Positions 7,835 through 16,527 are shown, counted from the first letter of the stretch. The stretch: 18,621 nucleotides of DNA from an uncultured Bacteroidales bacterium (GCA_900321775.1 ONXE01000012.1:1-18621), one strand, 5' to 3'. Program-made: numbers and translations. The notes: generated from the letters alone by a model not told the origin.

Positions 7835-8425
7835 TCATGCGTTCGGCAAAGCGATGGCGTGGTCATAGCCTGCGCGGAAGGCGGCGAGGTTGGTTTCAAC
7901 TATCGCTTCTCCTTTACGGGCAAAAACGGCTTGAATACCATGTTCCAACGCCTCTTTGCTCAGTCCCTGCAACACCGATGAAGCCGCTCCGAGGAGCACC
8001 ATATTGGCGGAGCGAGGCGAACGTACCTCTTTGGCCATTTCGTCTGCATCGAGGCAGATGACATGGGGCAGGCGTGCCAGTTCGGCCTGGATTTTCTCCA
8101 TTTCGGGGTAGTTGGTGATGTTGAGGAAGGGGGCAGTGCTGGTCACGATCCATCCATCTTTCTTGAGGTAGGGCAGGTAACGGAGCGCTTCCATGGGTTC
8201 GAGCGAGATGATCAGGTCGCATCCGCCCATGGGAACGAGGTCGGAGTAGATAGGAGTGGAGGAGAGTCGCAGGTTGGACTGCACATCTCCGCCGCGCTGG
8301 CTCATGCCGTGTACTTCGGCTTGTTTGATGTACAGGCCTTTATCCAGAGCCGCTTTACCTATAACTGTAGCGATAGAGAGGATGCCTTGTCCTCCTACGC
8401 CGGAAAGTATGATATCCTGTTTCAT
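7835..8425 (-). CDS. iorB: Indolepyruvate:ferredoxin oxidoreductase, beta subunit
   Basis: The 196-residue gamma-type domain of the 2-oxoacid:ferredoxin oxidoreductase family, which with IorA decarboxylates indolepyruvate, phenylpyruvate or 4-hydroxyphenylpyruvate to the aryl-acetyl-CoA. GVGGQGILS at 9-17 is the nucleotide/CoA-type loop, and EVHGMSQRGGDVQSNLR at about 37-53 is the family signature. There is no CxxC pattern, so no iron-sulfur site is expected here. The ATG at 8425 is touched directly by a 20-bp palindrome (8426-8445). The gene follows iorA by 87 bases, a wide gap for an operon, and is followed after 28 bases by an aminotransferase. The stop is TGA at 7837-7835. Confidence 0.93.
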   Translation of the reverse strand: MKQDIILSGVGGQGILSIATVIGKAALDKGLYIKQAEVHGMSQRGGDVQSNLRLSSTPIYSDLVPMGGCDLIISLEPMEALRYLPYLKKDGWIVTSTAPFLNITNYPEMEKIQAELARLPHVICLDADEMAKEVRSPRSANMVLLGAASSVLQGLSKEALEHGIQAVFARKGEAIVETNLAAFRAGYDHAIALPNA

Positions 8426-8445
8426 AATTTTAACAAGTTAAAATT
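8426..8445 (-). promoter_or_regulatory. 20-bp palindrome abutting the iorB start codon
   Basis: On the minus strand the sequence is AATTTTAACTTGTTAAAATT immediately followed by the iorB ATG. The arms are nine bases with a TT centre. As RNA it would fold into eight A-U pairs capped by a CUUG loop, occupying the whole ribosome-approach region. It could also be a DNA operator. The perfect symmetry and position are seen directly; the function is inferred. Confidence 0.55.
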
Positions 8446-8450
8446 CTGGC

Positions 8451-8506
8451 AATCTTGGCTTCGGCGAGCTGTGTAAGCAAGCTTACGCTCGCACTTGCAC
8501 AAGATT
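8451..8506 (-). repeat. Nested intergenic palindrome, probably a dispersed Bacteroidales repeat
   Basis: Three stems are nested. AATCTTG (8506-8500) pairs with CAAGATT (8457-8451), GCGAG (8492-8488) with CTCGC (8468-8464), and GTAAGC (8486-8481) with GCTTAC (8478-8473). On the sense RNA the apex is GUAAG-CUUG-CUUAC, a G-C-closed CUUG tetraloop. The order of words (ACTTGCAC, GCTCG, AAGCAAGCTT, GGCT-CG-C on the plus strand) resembles, from memory, an intergenic palindromic repeat family common in Bacteroidales. No second copy is visible in this window. Confidence 0.55.
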
Positions 8507-8512
8507 TCATAT

Positions 8513-10102
8513 TTACGATTGCTTTGCGTGACGTTTAAGAGTCTGTATGCACTCGCGGCGTGGGATGATGACCGAGACGCCGTTGTAGGCTATTTCTTCT
8601 CGAAGCACTTGCTCCATTTCGTCGTAGTTCTTGGGAAGCGGAACCACTACGCGAACGTGTTCTTTCTCCACGCCCAGACCGTAGCAAATCTGCTCCAGTC
8701 TTCCTGTTCCTGCCGAATCCTGTCCTCCGGTCATGCCGGTAGTGAGGTTATCGGAAATAATGACGACAATATTGGCCTTGTCGTTCACGGCATCCAGCAG
8801 TCCTGTCATGCCCGAGTGGGTGAAGGTGGAATCTCCGATGACAGCAACCGCAGGATGTATGCCGGCAAATGCGGCTCCCTGTGCCATGGTGATGCTGGCG
8901 CCCATTTCGACACAGGTGTGGATTGCGTGGAACGGAGCCAAGAATCCGAGGGTGTAGCAACCGATGTCCGCGAACACGCGTCCTTCCGGGAACGTGGCCA
9001 TGGTGCGTGTGAGCATCGTGTACATGTCGCGGTGACCGCATCCCTGACAAAGTGCAGGCGGGCGCGGCACAACTATCTCGCTCTTGGCATATTGCGGCAA
9101 TTCGGGCAGACCTACAGCCTTGCGAACGGCATCCGGAGTCAATTCACCGGTTCGGGGAAGTGTACCATCCAAACGTCCGTGAATGGGTTTTGCGGTCTCA
9201 AATACGCCGCGAAGAGTCTGCTCAACCAAGGGTTGACCCTCTTCGACAACAAGTAGCGCGTCCACTTTGTCAGTAAACTCGCGTACCAGTTGCTTGGGTA
9301 ACGGGTATTGGGTGATTTTCAGCACAGGGTAGGGGCAACCGTCCGGATAGTTTTCCATGAGGTAGTTGTAAGCGATACCCGTGGTGATAATTCCCAAGCT
9401 ATGATCTTTGCCTTTATGCACTTCGTTGAAGGGACTACCAGCAGCCACTTCTTCCAGTTGAGCGTACGTTTCCAGCAGTTTCGGGTAACGTACTTTGCTA
9501 TTGGCGGGAAGCGTCACCCATTGGCGCGCGTGGTCAGCATCGGGAGTGTGGAGTTGGTTTTGTTGTTCGGGGGCAACCATCTCGACAACGGCGCGGCTAT
9601 GTGCCATACGGGTAGTCAGTCGCATCAGCACAGGCACGCCAAACTCTTCTGAAAGGTGGTAGGCATAGCGGGCCATGTCGTAGGCTTCCTGTTGGTTGCT
9701 TGGTTCGAGACAGGGAATGAATGCGAAGTTAGCATAGAAACGCGAATCCTGCTCGTTTTGACTGGAGTGCATGGACGGGTCGTCCGCAGCCACTACTACG
9801 AGGCCTCCGTTGGCACCGGTTATGGCTGAGTTGACGAATGCATCAGCGCAGACATTCATGCCCACGTGTTTCATGCATACCAGTGCGCGTTTGCCCGAAT
9901 AGGACATACCCAGCGCTTCTTCCATCGCGGTCTTTTCGTTGGCAGACCAAGTGCAATGTACACCCTCGGGATGAACCATTTGGATGTATTCGGTAATCTC
10001 GGTGGATGGAGTACCCGGATAGGCATACACTCCTGTCAGGCCCGCATCTATTGCGCCTTGTGCCAGGGCTTCATCACCCAAAAGAATCAGTTTGGTTTTC
10101 AT
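8513..10102 (-). CDS. iorA: Indolepyruvate:ferredoxin oxidoreductase, alpha subunit, without C-terminal ferredoxin domain
   Basis: The large TPP-dependent subunit of IorAB; with CoA it oxidatively decarboxylates aryl-pyruvates to aryl-acetyl-CoA. The N-terminal half starts with the pyrimidine-binding domain (YPGTPSTEI at 28-36) followed by the transketolase C-like domain (about 230-300). The C-terminal TPP-binding domain has LCQGCGHRD at 351-359 and GDST at 423-426, running to D451-N452, the usual GDG-to-N thiamine/Mg2+ motif. Archaeal IorA, by family knowledge, continues with a ferredoxin-like domain carrying CxxCxxCxxxCP clusters. Here the protein ends at residue 529 in RRECIQTLKRHAKQS, with no such cysteines. 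I believe Bacteroidales homologues are similarly short, so this may be a lineage form and not a truncation. The ATG is 24 bases after the xylose transporter stop. Confidence 0.93.
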   Translation of the reverse strand: MKTKLILLGDEALAQGAIDAGLTGVYAYPGTPSTEITEYIQMVHPEGVHCTWSANEKTAMEEALGMSYSGKRALVCMKHVGMNVCADAFVNSAITGANGGLVVVAADDPSMHSSQNEQDSRFYANFAFIPCLEPSNQQEAYDMARYAYHLSEEFGVPVLMRLTTRMAHSRAVVEMVAPEQQNQLHTPDADHARQWVTLPANSKVRYPKLLETYAQLEEVAAGSPFNEVHKGKDHSLGIITTGIAYNYLMENYPDGCPYPVLKITQYPLPKQLVREFTDKVDALLVVEEGQPLVEQTLRGVFETAKPIHGRLDGTLPRTGELTPDAVRKAVGLPELPQYAKSEIVVPRPPALCQGCGHRDMYTMLTRTMATFPEGRVFADIGCYTLGFLAPFHAIHTCVEMGASITMAQGAAFAGIHPAVAVIGDSTFTHSGMTGLLDAVNDKANIVVIISDNLTTGMTGGQDSAGTGRLEQICYGLGVEKEHVRVVVPLPKNYDEMEQVLREEIAYNGVSVIIPRRECIQTLKRHAKQS

Positions 10103-10126
10103 GATTAAACGTGTATTAAGTTGAAT

Positions 10127-11590
10127 CTATTTCTGTTTTTGTGACCAAAGCTTGGTCATGTCCTCAAGGCTCTTACCTTTGGTTTCCGGTACCAGTTTCC
10201 ATACGAACCAAGCCGCAATAAGGCAGATGATGCCGTAGAGCAGATAGACAAACATATGACCAAAACGCAGGCCCAATGCGCCTATTCGCATGTTGTACAA
10301 TGGCACGAAAGTGGATGAGACAATGAAGTTGAATATCCATTGGAATGCAACCGCAACAGCAACGCCTGCGCTACGGATGGTGTTGGGGAAAATCTCTGCG
10401 ATAAGTACCCAGCAGATTGGGCCCCATGAGAACATAAAGCAGGCAGTATAAACCATGATACATAGTACGCTTACCACGGGTGGCAACGTCACTATTTGGC
10501 AGATAGCGAAGGCAATAGCGCCTACGGCCATTCCAAGCGATCCTACGATAAGCAGAGGTCTGCGGCCAATCTTCTCCACAGTGAAGACCGTCAGTAGGGT
10601 GAAACTGATGTTGACGATACCCATGATAACCGTTTGTACCATCGGGTTAGCCATATCCACGGAGGCAAAGATGCGCGGCGCGTAATAGAGTACAGCGTTG
10701 ATGCCAACAGCTTGTTGGAAGACGGATAGCATGATACCTATGAAAATAACCATTGGTCCATAGGTAAGCAGTCGTTCTGTTTTTTCGGTGGCGGTGGCTT
10801 TGATTTCACGGAGAATCTCTGCAGCCTTTTCTTCGCCGTTGATGCGAGAAAGCACGATTAGTGCTTCTTTGTCTCGACCGTTCATGGCCAAGTACCGTGG
10901 TGTTTCCGGTACGAATAAGATGAGCAGCATAAATAGTCCGGCGGGGATGGCTTCACTAACGAACATATATCTCCAGCCCGATTCAGTCATCCATTCGGAT
11001 CCGGGTAGTACGGTCATCAGTCCTTCTGCCGTTTTCTCTACGACAGGCTGCATATGGTCTCCCAAGATGACGAAGTTGACGAAATAGACGACCAATTGTC
11101 CGAAGATGATAGCAAATTGGTTCCAACTGACCAATCTTCCGCGAGAGTTGGCAGGTGCCACTTCGCCTATATACATCGGACAAATAGCAGATGCAAGTCC
11201 TACGCCAATGCCGCCGAGTATTCGATATGCGTTGAATGCTCTGAGCAGAGGTCTGGAAGGGTCGCCTTGTTCGAAGAAAAGAAACTCGGGGTAGAAAGAT
11301 CCCAATGCTGACAGGAAAAAGAGGCTGCCTGCGATGAATAGCGTTTTCTTACGTCCCAGCCCTGAGGCCAAAAAGCCGGAAAGGGCGGAACCGATGATAC
11401 AGCCAATCAGTGCAGACGAAGACGTGAAGCCGTGCATGAACTCGGAGTAGTAGAAGTCGTCTGCTCCGAGGAAGAATGCTTGTAGGCCCTTTTCCGCACC
11501 TGAGATAACAGCTGTATCGTAGCCGAAGAGCAAACCGCCCAAAACGGCTACGAGGACAATATTGTATAGATAGCGAGATTGCGCGTTCAC
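10127..11590 (-). CDS. xylE: D-xylose:H+ symporter, MFS sugar porter family
   Basis: Inner-membrane sugar porter of 487 residues with 12 predicted helices. Family signatures are GGLLFGYDTAVISG (18-31), GRKK (79-82), PETPRYL (228-234), GRRP (342-345) and the terminal PETKGKSLEDM. Every xylose-contacting residue of E. coli XylE that I can align is kept: D25 (D27), Q158 (Q168), Q292/Q293 (Q288/Q289), N298 (N294), W394 (W392) and Q417/W418 (Q415/W416), E. coli numbers in brackets. D-xylose is therefore a better-supported substrate than for sugar porters in general. The start is GTG (11590-11588). No in-frame ATG lies upstream before the xylA stop, and the next Met is residue 52, after the first helix, so GTG is required. 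It follows xylA by 18 bases in the xylB-xylA-xylE order. Confidence 0.93.
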   Translation of the reverse strand: MNAQSRYLYNIVLVAVLGGLLFGYDTAVISGAEKGLQAFFLGADDFYYSEFMHGFTSSSALIGCIIGSALSGFLASGLGRKKTLFIAGSLFFLSALGSFYPEFLFFEQGDPSRPLLRAFNAYRILGGIGVGLASAICPMYIGEVAPANSRGRLVSWNQFAIIFGQLVVYFVNFVILGDHMQPVVEKTAEGLMTVLPGSEWMTESGWRYMFVSEAIPAGLFMLLILFVPETPRYLAMNGRDKEALIVLSRINGEEKAAEILREIKATATEKTERLLTYGPMVIFIGIMLSVFQQAVGINAVLYYAPRIFASVDMANPMVQTVIMGIVNISFTLLTVFTVEKIGRRPLLIVGSLGMAVGAIAFAICQIVTLPPVVSVLCIMVYTACFMFSWGPICWVLIAEIFPNTIRSAGVAVAVAFQWIFNFIVSSTFVPLYNMRIGALGLRFGHMFVYLLYGIICLIAAWFVWKLVPETKGKSLEDMTKLWSQKQK

Positions 11591-11608
11591 AATAGCAACT
11601 ATTATTGA

Positions 11609-12919
11609 TTAAACGTACATGTTTACAATGGCTTCATACAACTCTTGCTTGCCGCTAATCTGTTTGGGCTCTCCCTGCTGTTTGGCGTATGCGACCAGTT
11701 CTTCCATGTTCATATTGCCATCTTCGAAACGCTTGCCTTCACCTTGGTCAAACGAAGCGTAGCGCTCTTTCAGCATAGCGGGGATAGGCGATTTCTCCAG
11801 AATATCGGCAGCAGCAATAAGCGCCCTTGCAATGGCATCCATAGCGGCGATATGTGCGATGAAGAGGTCGTCCGGGTCGGTAGAGTTGCGGCGCACTTTG
11901 GCGTCGAAGTTCATACCTCCATTGTGCAGTCCTCCGTTGCGGATGATTTGCATCATGGCCTGTGTCAACTCAAATGCGTCAATCGGGAATTGGTCGGTGT
12001 CCCAGCCGTTTTGATAATCACCTCTGTTGGCATCTATTGAGCCGAGCATTCCGTTATCCACGGCGCAGCAGAGTTCGTGCTCGAAAGTGTGTCCGGCCAA
12101 CGTGGCGTGATTGACTTCGATGTTGACCTTGAAATCCTTCTCCAGTCCGTGAGCGCGCAAGAAACCACAGACAGTCTCTGTGTCCACGTCATACTGGTGC
12201 TTGGTGGGCTCCATAGGTTTGGGCTCAATGAGGAATGTGCCTTTGAAACCTTTGGAACGTGCATAGTCGCGTGCCATGGTGAGCATACGTGCCAAGTGCT
12301 CTTTCTCGCGTTTTTGGTCGGTGTTCAGCAGTGACATATAGCCTTCACGTCCACCCCAGAACACATAGTTAGTGCCGCCCAGTTCGATAGTAGCGTCAAT
12401 TGCATTCTTGATTTGAACGGCAGCACGTGCTACCACATTGAAATCCGGATTGGTGGCCGCGCCGTTCATATAGCGTTTGTGTCCAAACACGTTGGCCGTG
12501 CCCCAGAGCAGTTTGATACCCGTCTGCTGTTGTTTCTCTTTGAGATAAGCCACAATAGTTTTCAAGTTGGCTTCATATTCTTCAATAGTGTTCGCTTCGG
12601 CAACCAGGTCCACATCGTGGAAGCAGTAGTATTCGATGCCCATTTTCTGCATGAACTCGAAGCCTGCGTCCACACGCTGTTTGGCAATGGTCAACGCGTC
12701 TGAGCCCTCTGCCCACGGGAAACTTTTGGTGCCTCCGCCAAACTGGTCAGTTCCTTCTGCGCAAAGCGTATGCCACCATGCCATAGCGAATTTGCACCAC
12801 TCCGACATTTTCTTGCCGGCTACGATACGATTGGCGTCGTAGTAGCGAAAGGCTAACGGGTTTTTACTATGAGGTCCTTCGTAGGGGATTTTGTCGATGT
12901 TTGGAAAATACGTTTTCAT
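11609..12919 (-). CDS. xylA: Xylose isomerase
   Basis: Converts D-xylose to D-xylulose in the cytosol as a metal-dependent TIM-barrel tetramer. The 436 residues match the class II (long) enzyme, and the active-site numbering is collinear with E. coli XylA: H101 and D104 (FHDVD), E232 and K234 (EPKP), E268, H271, D296, D307, D309 and D339, all present. VFWGGREGY at 186-194 is the family signature. The ATG at 12919 is one base downstream of the xylB stop, giving a TAA-A-ATG junction that implies translational coupling. Xylose isomerases of Bacteroidales type are known to be unusually portable between hosts, but nothing here tests that. No XylR-type regulator is encoded in the window. Confidence 0.97.
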   Translation of the reverse strand: MKTYFPNIDKIPYEGPHSKNPLAFRYYDANRIVAGKKMSEWCKFAMAWWHTLCAEGTDQFGGGTKSFPWAEGSDALTIAKQRVDAGFEFMQKMGIEYYCFHDVDLVAEANTIEEYEANLKTIVAYLKEKQQQTGIKLLWGTANVFGHKRYMNGAATNPDFNVVARAAVQIKNAIDATIELGGTNYVFWGGREGYMSLLNTDQKREKEHLARMLTMARDYARSKGFKGTFLIEPKPMEPTKHQYDVDTETVCGFLRAHGLEKDFKVNIEVNHATLAGHTFEHELCCAVDNGMLGSIDANRGDYQNGWDTDQFPIDAFELTQAMMQIIRNGGLHNGGMNFDAKVRRNSTDPDDLFIAHIAAMDAIARALIAAADILEKSPIPAMLKERYASFDQGEGKRFEDGNMNMEELVAYAKQQGEPKQISGKQELYEAIVNMYV

Positions 12920-12920
12920 T

Positions 12921-14336
12921 TTATTTAGATTTTGTGTTTGTTGTCAAATATGAAAGCCAGCGGTCGTATGCGGCTTGTGTTTCGGTCTTTTCATAAGGAT
13001 GCGGAGTCACTTCTGCTACCTTCTGAAGTGTTTGGAACGCATCCCTCGGGGTGGAGTAGATGCCAACACCTATACCCGCTCCTCGTGCGGCACCGATACT
13101 TCCGTCGGTATTGTACAATAGTATTCTGGCATCTGTCAGAGTTGAGAGTGTCTGCCGGAAGATAGGAGACAGGAACAGGTTGCCGTATCCGGCGCGAATA
13201 AGATGGGTGGTAGCACCCAAATCGTTCATTACGTGCATGCCGTAAGCAAAGGCAAAGGCAATACTCTCGTGAGCGGCTCGAATGAGATGAGCACGTGTGT
13301 GCGTGTTGAAGTCAAGGCCGTGGACCGAGCAATGGGATGGCCGGTTTTGCAGAACTCGCTCAGCGCCATTGCCGAAAGGAATGAGCGTGAGCCCTTCTGA
13401 ACCGATGGGAGCCGTTGCAGCCAAGTCGTTCATTTGGGCGTAAGAGAGATCTGATGCCACATTACGTCGCAGCCAGGCATTGAGAATGCCAACAGAGTTG
13501 ATGCAGAGCAGGATGCCGGTCTTGCCGTTGACGTGAACGAACGGGTTGACGCGGTTGAGAGGATCGCTGACAGGTTTATCGCTGACGGCATAGACTACCC
13601 CGGAAGTGCCACCAGTTGCAGCCACTTCACCGTCGTCCAGTACGCCCAATGAAAGGGCGTTGTTGGGTTGGTCACCTGCGCGATAGGTAATAGGAATGCC
13701 GGCAGTAAGTCTCAATTGGCGGGCAGCCTCTTCCGTTAAAGTTCCTTGTAAACCAAAAGTAGGAACGGTGTCGGCAAGCAGGGTCGGATTAAGATGAAGG
13801 CGACTAATTTCAGCTTCGTTGAGGCTGTTGTGCTGCATGTCCCAGAACAAACCTTCCGATAACCCGCTTACGGTAGTACGCATATCTCCCGTGAGTTTGT
13901 ACGCAATATAGTCTCCGGGTAACAGTATCTTCTCTATCTGATTGTACATGTCGGGTTCGTGGTCATGTACCCATGCCAATTTACCGGCAGTGAAATTGTT
14001 GCCGTAACTGACGGCGCGTGAATCACACCAAATGATGGACGGGCGGAGGGCCTCATCTCTGCCCATGCAGACCAGTCCGTGCATCTGGTAACTGATGCCA
14101 ATTGCCTTGATGTCGGGCTGTTTCCCCGATGCCTCAAGCAGGCGTATCAGTTCGTGCGTACATTCAATTGCAGCGTTCCACCAGTCAGTGGGATTCTGCT
14201 CTGCAAAACCGGGCTGTGGCGAGGAGATAGCCATCTCTTGCTTGGGGAAGAACGTAGTAGCCAGGCATTCGCCGGTCAGCGCATCTACAACAGATGCTTT
14301 TACGCTGGATGATCCTATGTCATAACCAAGTAGCAT
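12921..14336 (-). CDS. xylB: Xylulokinase (FGGY family)
   Basis: Phosphorylates D-xylulose to xylulose 5-phosphate, feeding the pentose-phosphate pathway. The 471-residue FGGY kinase is slightly shorter than the roughly 484 residues of E. coli XylB. D6 in GYDIGSSS and the catalytic Asp D222 in AGDQPN bracket the two actin-like domains. QMHG at 84-87 is the xylulokinase signature, contacting the sugar. [10 protein letters not shown] at about 240-249 is the phosphate-binding loop of the C-terminal domain. The start ATG at 14336 is only 17 bases after the folK stop, so no promoter fits between them without lying inside folK. It is first of the three xylose genes (xylB-xylA-xylE). Confidence 0.95.
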   Translation of the reverse strand: MLLGYDIGSSSVKASVVDALTGECLATTFFPKQEMAISSPQPGFAEQNPTDWWNAAIECTHELIRLLEASGKQPDIKAIGISYQMHGLVCMGRDEALRPSIIWCDSRAVSYGNNFTAGKLAWVHDHEPDMYNQIEKILLPGDYIAYKLTGDMRTTVSGLSEGLFWDMQHNSLNEAEISRLHLNPTLLADTVPTFGLQGTLTEEAARQLRLTAGIPITYRAGDQPNNALSLGVLDDGEVAATGGTSGVVYAVSDKPVSDPLNRVNPFVHVNGKTGILLCINSVGILNAWLRRNVASDLSYAQMNDLAATAPIGSEGLTLIPFGNGAERVLQNRPSHCSVHGLDFNTHTRAHLIRAAHESIAFAFAYGMHVMNDLGATTHLIRAGYGNLFLSPIFRQTLSTLTDARILLYNTDGSIGAARGAGIGVGIYSTPRDAFQTLQKVAEVTPHPYEKTETQAAYDRWLSYLTTNTKSK

Positions 14337-14353
14337 GTGTTTTTATGGTTGTG

Positions 14354-14800
14354 TTATGAGAATGGAAAGATTTCGGCTAAGGGGACTTTTACAAAATCGC
14401 GTTCGTCCATCCGGGGATGGGGGAGGATGAGACGTTTGGTGTTGACGCAGACGGGGAAGAGCGGGAACTCTTTGGAGTCCGCGGGCATGTCAAATGCCAT
14501 GAGGATATCGATATCTATCTCTCTGTCGTGATATACGCCATCCGTAGTTTTTTCCTTGCGCCCCAACGCTTTCTCGATGTCTTGCGTGACATAGAGCAGT
14601 CGTTGCGGGCTGAGGTCGGACGTGAGTTTGATGCAGATATTGCAGAACTCATGTTCACTTGGAAAGCCAACAGGTGCAGAATAATAGAATGCTGAGCGTG
14701 CCAATACTTGTCCCACTTCGCTGTTCAAGAGTGAAACGGCCTGGTTGATGGTCTGTTCGCGCTCGCCCAAATTGGCTCCTAATGAGAGATAGTAGATCAT
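14354..14800 (-). CDS. folK: 2-amino-4-hydroxy-6-hydroxymethyldihydropteridine pyrophosphokinase (HPPK)
   Basis: Transfers pyrophosphate from ATP to the dihydropterin alcohol, the step before dihydropteroate synthase in folate synthesis. The 148 residues are about the standard length of a single-domain HPPK. LSLGANLGERE at 5-15 is the N-terminal pterin loop. YHDREIDIDIL holds D96 and D98, corresponding to the two Mg2+-binding Asp residues D95 and D97 in E. coli. LPHPRMDERDFVKVPL is the conserved C-terminal PHPR signature. The ATG overlaps the cvpA stop (ATGA, 14800-14797), so translation is coupled to cvpA. No folP or folB is nearby in the window. Confidence 0.95.
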   Translation of the reverse strand: MIYYLSLGANLGEREQTINQAVSLLNSEVGQVLARSAFYYSAPVGFPSEHEFCNICIKLTSDLSPQRLLYVTQDIEKALGRKEKTTDGVYHDREIDIDILMAFDMPADSKEFPLFPVCVNTKRLILPHPRMDERDFVKVPLAEIFPFS

Positions 14801-15357
14801 TGTTCTTGTTTCTCGATTTGTTTGGCTTCTTTAGCTTTTTCTTCTTCCACCTCTTTGGTGTACATCTTGAGGTATTTCTCCGCTTCGCCTTTGGCAACTG
14901 ATGCCAGACGGCAGGTGGGCTCGTAGAGTTGCGACTGTTGTTTGGCCTCGGGCTTGATGATCGGGTAGTAGGGCTCGATGAATGTGATGAGGTTCAGAAT
15001 CAGGGAGACAATCAGTGCCCACATAGCCATGCCGAATGCAGCGCCTACCAGCCGATTGAGCCAGCTGAGGTCCACTTTGCGCAGGAATCTGGTGAAGGCC
15101 TGCGCCAGGAGTTTGAACAGAAGTGCCACTCCGATGAAAAGCAACACATATGCCAGCAAGAGTGCAGCTCGTTCAGACATGTTGATGACAGTCAGGAGGT
15201 AGGCTGCAAACTTGGGCGCGAAGAACTTGCCGGCCAAAACACCGGCCAGAATGGCAAAAATGGACGTGAACTCCCGCACGAAACCGCGCAGAAGTCCATG
15301 TCCCAAGCCATAAATTATGGGAATAAGGATAACTATGTCCAGCCAACAAATCTCCAT
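14797..15357 (-). CDS. CvpA family inner-membrane protein
   Basis: A 186-residue protein of the CvpA/colicin V production family, with four predicted helices at about 4-20, 29-47, 63-88 and 104-126. The amphipathic RGFVREF stretch after helix 1 is the family signature. A highly charged, Glu/Lys-rich cytoplasmic tail (about 155-186) follows and ends in repeated EK/KQ motifs. The molecular function of CvpA is unsettled; mutants in other bacteria show effects on colicin V export, biofilm and bile or envelope tolerance. The ATG at 15357 lies 12 bases after the lipoprotein stop, and its TGA overlaps the folK start by four bases. Sharing a message with folK and with a TonB/lipoprotein pair is probably operon packing and not a shared function. 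Confidence 0.85.
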   Translation of the reverse strand: MEICWLDIVILIPIIYGLGHGLLRGFVREFTSIFAILAGVLAGKFFAPKFAAYLLTVINMSERAALLLAYVLLFIGVALLFKLLAQAFTRFLRKVDLSWLNRLVGAAFGMAMWALIVSLILNLITFIEPYYPIIKPEAKQQSQLYEPTCRLASVAKGEAEKYLKMYTKEVEEEKAKEAKQIEKQEQ

Positions 15358-15369
15358 AGTTTTGTGTTG

Positions 15370-16515
15370 TTAATCCAGGTAGAATGTGCCGAACTCAATG
15401 CAGTTGTCCGGATACCACGGTTCACCGTCCTTGTAGAGGTCCACGTCCATTAGGTGCAAGCCACGGATGGTGATGGACCAATCGTACTTGTCGTGGGCGT
15501 AGCGTGCGTTGTCACGGTATTGTCCCAGAATACCGGTGATGTTGCCTTTCCAGTTGGGGCAATCGAAGATGCCGTTTTGGTCTGCGCCCGGCAGGTAGAA
15601 ATAGGCGAACTTGGCATACTCGGAGCAGCTGACAGAGGTCACGTTGATACCGTCACTGATGATACGGCTTTGCGGATAGCCGATGTTCTGTGTAGTAGGC
15701 GCAAATACGTCGGCGTTGGTGTCTTTCTCCGGGTCACCGGTAGTGCAGTCGCTCAACGAGCCGTTGTTTTCGTACTGGCCTGTGTAATACACGTTCTTCA
15801 GGCAGACCAACTTGCCGTCCCACTTACGCATAGTGGCTTCGTCGCTAATGAGTTGGAAGTCGCTGATGCTGACTGTGTCCACTTGCAGCAGTGAAACGTC
15901 AGGTTTGCCGATGCGCTTAACGGCTGCCTGGAAGCGAGGCCAAGGAATACGTCCCGGAGCCCAGCCCACTTTCTGTGCCGCATTGCTGGCGGTGTAGTTG
16001 TTGTTGTAAGCGGGGATGCACAACTGGGGTTGGTCGGCGTAGCGTCCTACAGCCAGACCGTTCACGCGGATGATGATCTCCTGTCCCATCGGGTACATTC
16101 CGTTCACGCTGGAACCATCCACGCTGATGCGCAGCGCTTGTTGTTCGCCGCCAACGATTTGCTGGATACAGAGCGACTTATAGAAATTGCCGCCGTAGTC
16201 GTCGGTAGTGATGCGCCCGCGGATATAGATACCGGGTCCGTTAGTGGGCAGAGTGTCCACGGAGAAGAGCCAGGTGTTATCTCCGTTGTTCGCGCGCGTA
16301 CGATATAAAGAGGTGTCACTCCAGAAATTGCCTTTCTCGGTCATGTAGGTGTCCAGAAAATCATTGAGGGTGTAGAGCGTGCCGCCATCGTCAGCTATCA
16401 TCTGCGCCACGGCTTCTTCCGTCAGGAATACTGCGTTCTCGCTGATTGGGTCAGGAGTGCAAGCGCTCAACACCAAGGCGAGCACTGTTGCCAAAATATA
16501 GATAGTCTTTTTCAT
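15370..16515 (-). CDS. DUF5689-like lipoprotein, partner of the TonB receptor
   Basis: A 381-residue envelope lipoprotein. The ATG at 16515 is preferred over the in-frame TTG four codons upstream (16527), because it gives a clean signal peptide: KK, a hydrophobic run and the lipobox LSAC with lipidated C19. The following residues (TPDPISE) do not clearly show the acidic export signal that sends Bacteroidota lipoproteins to the cell surface, so surface exposure is uncertain. The body resembles the DUF5689 family: GIYIRGRITTDDYGGNFYKSLCIQQ (only part quoted below) and YPMGQEIIIRVNGLAVGRY are the recognisable OB-fold-like blocks, at about 100-165. Beyond that I recognise no catalytic residues. 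It begins 12 bases after the receptor stop. DUF5689 proteins are known to occur beside TonB receptors; the ligand is unknown. It is not SusD-like. Confidence 0.72.
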   Translation of the reverse strand: MKKTIYILATVLALVLSACTPDPISENAVFLTEEAVAQMIADDGGTLYTLNDFLDTYMTEKGNFWSDTSLYRTRANNGDNTWLFSVDTLPTNGPGIYIRGRITTDDYGGNFYKSLCIQQIVGGEQQALRISVDGSSVNGMYPMGQEIIIRVNGLAVGRYADQPQLCIPAYNNNYTASNAAQKVGWAPGRIPWPRFQAAVKRIGKPDVSLLQVDTVSISDFQLISDEATMRKWDGKLVCLKNVYYTGQYENNGSLSDCTTGDPEKDTNADVFAPTTQNIGYPQSRIISDGINVTSVSCSEYAKFAYFYLPGADQNGIFDCPNWKGNITGILGQYRDNARYAHDKYDWSITIRGLHLMDVDLYKDGEPWYPDNCIEFGTFYLD

Positions 16516-16527
16516 TGTCGTAAGCAA

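Noticed and set aside
8451..8506. Integron attC site as an explanation of the nested palindrome
   Set aside because: The 7-bp GTTRRRY/RYYYAAC core sites are not present and no integrase or cassette arrangement is nearby.
16516..16527. Upstream TTG start for the lipoprotein, adding four residues
   Set aside because: It puts four extra residues (TTG as Met, then LTT) before the MKK signal-peptide start. The ATG at 16515 gives a normal lipoprotein signal peptide and a 12-base gap like the next junction.
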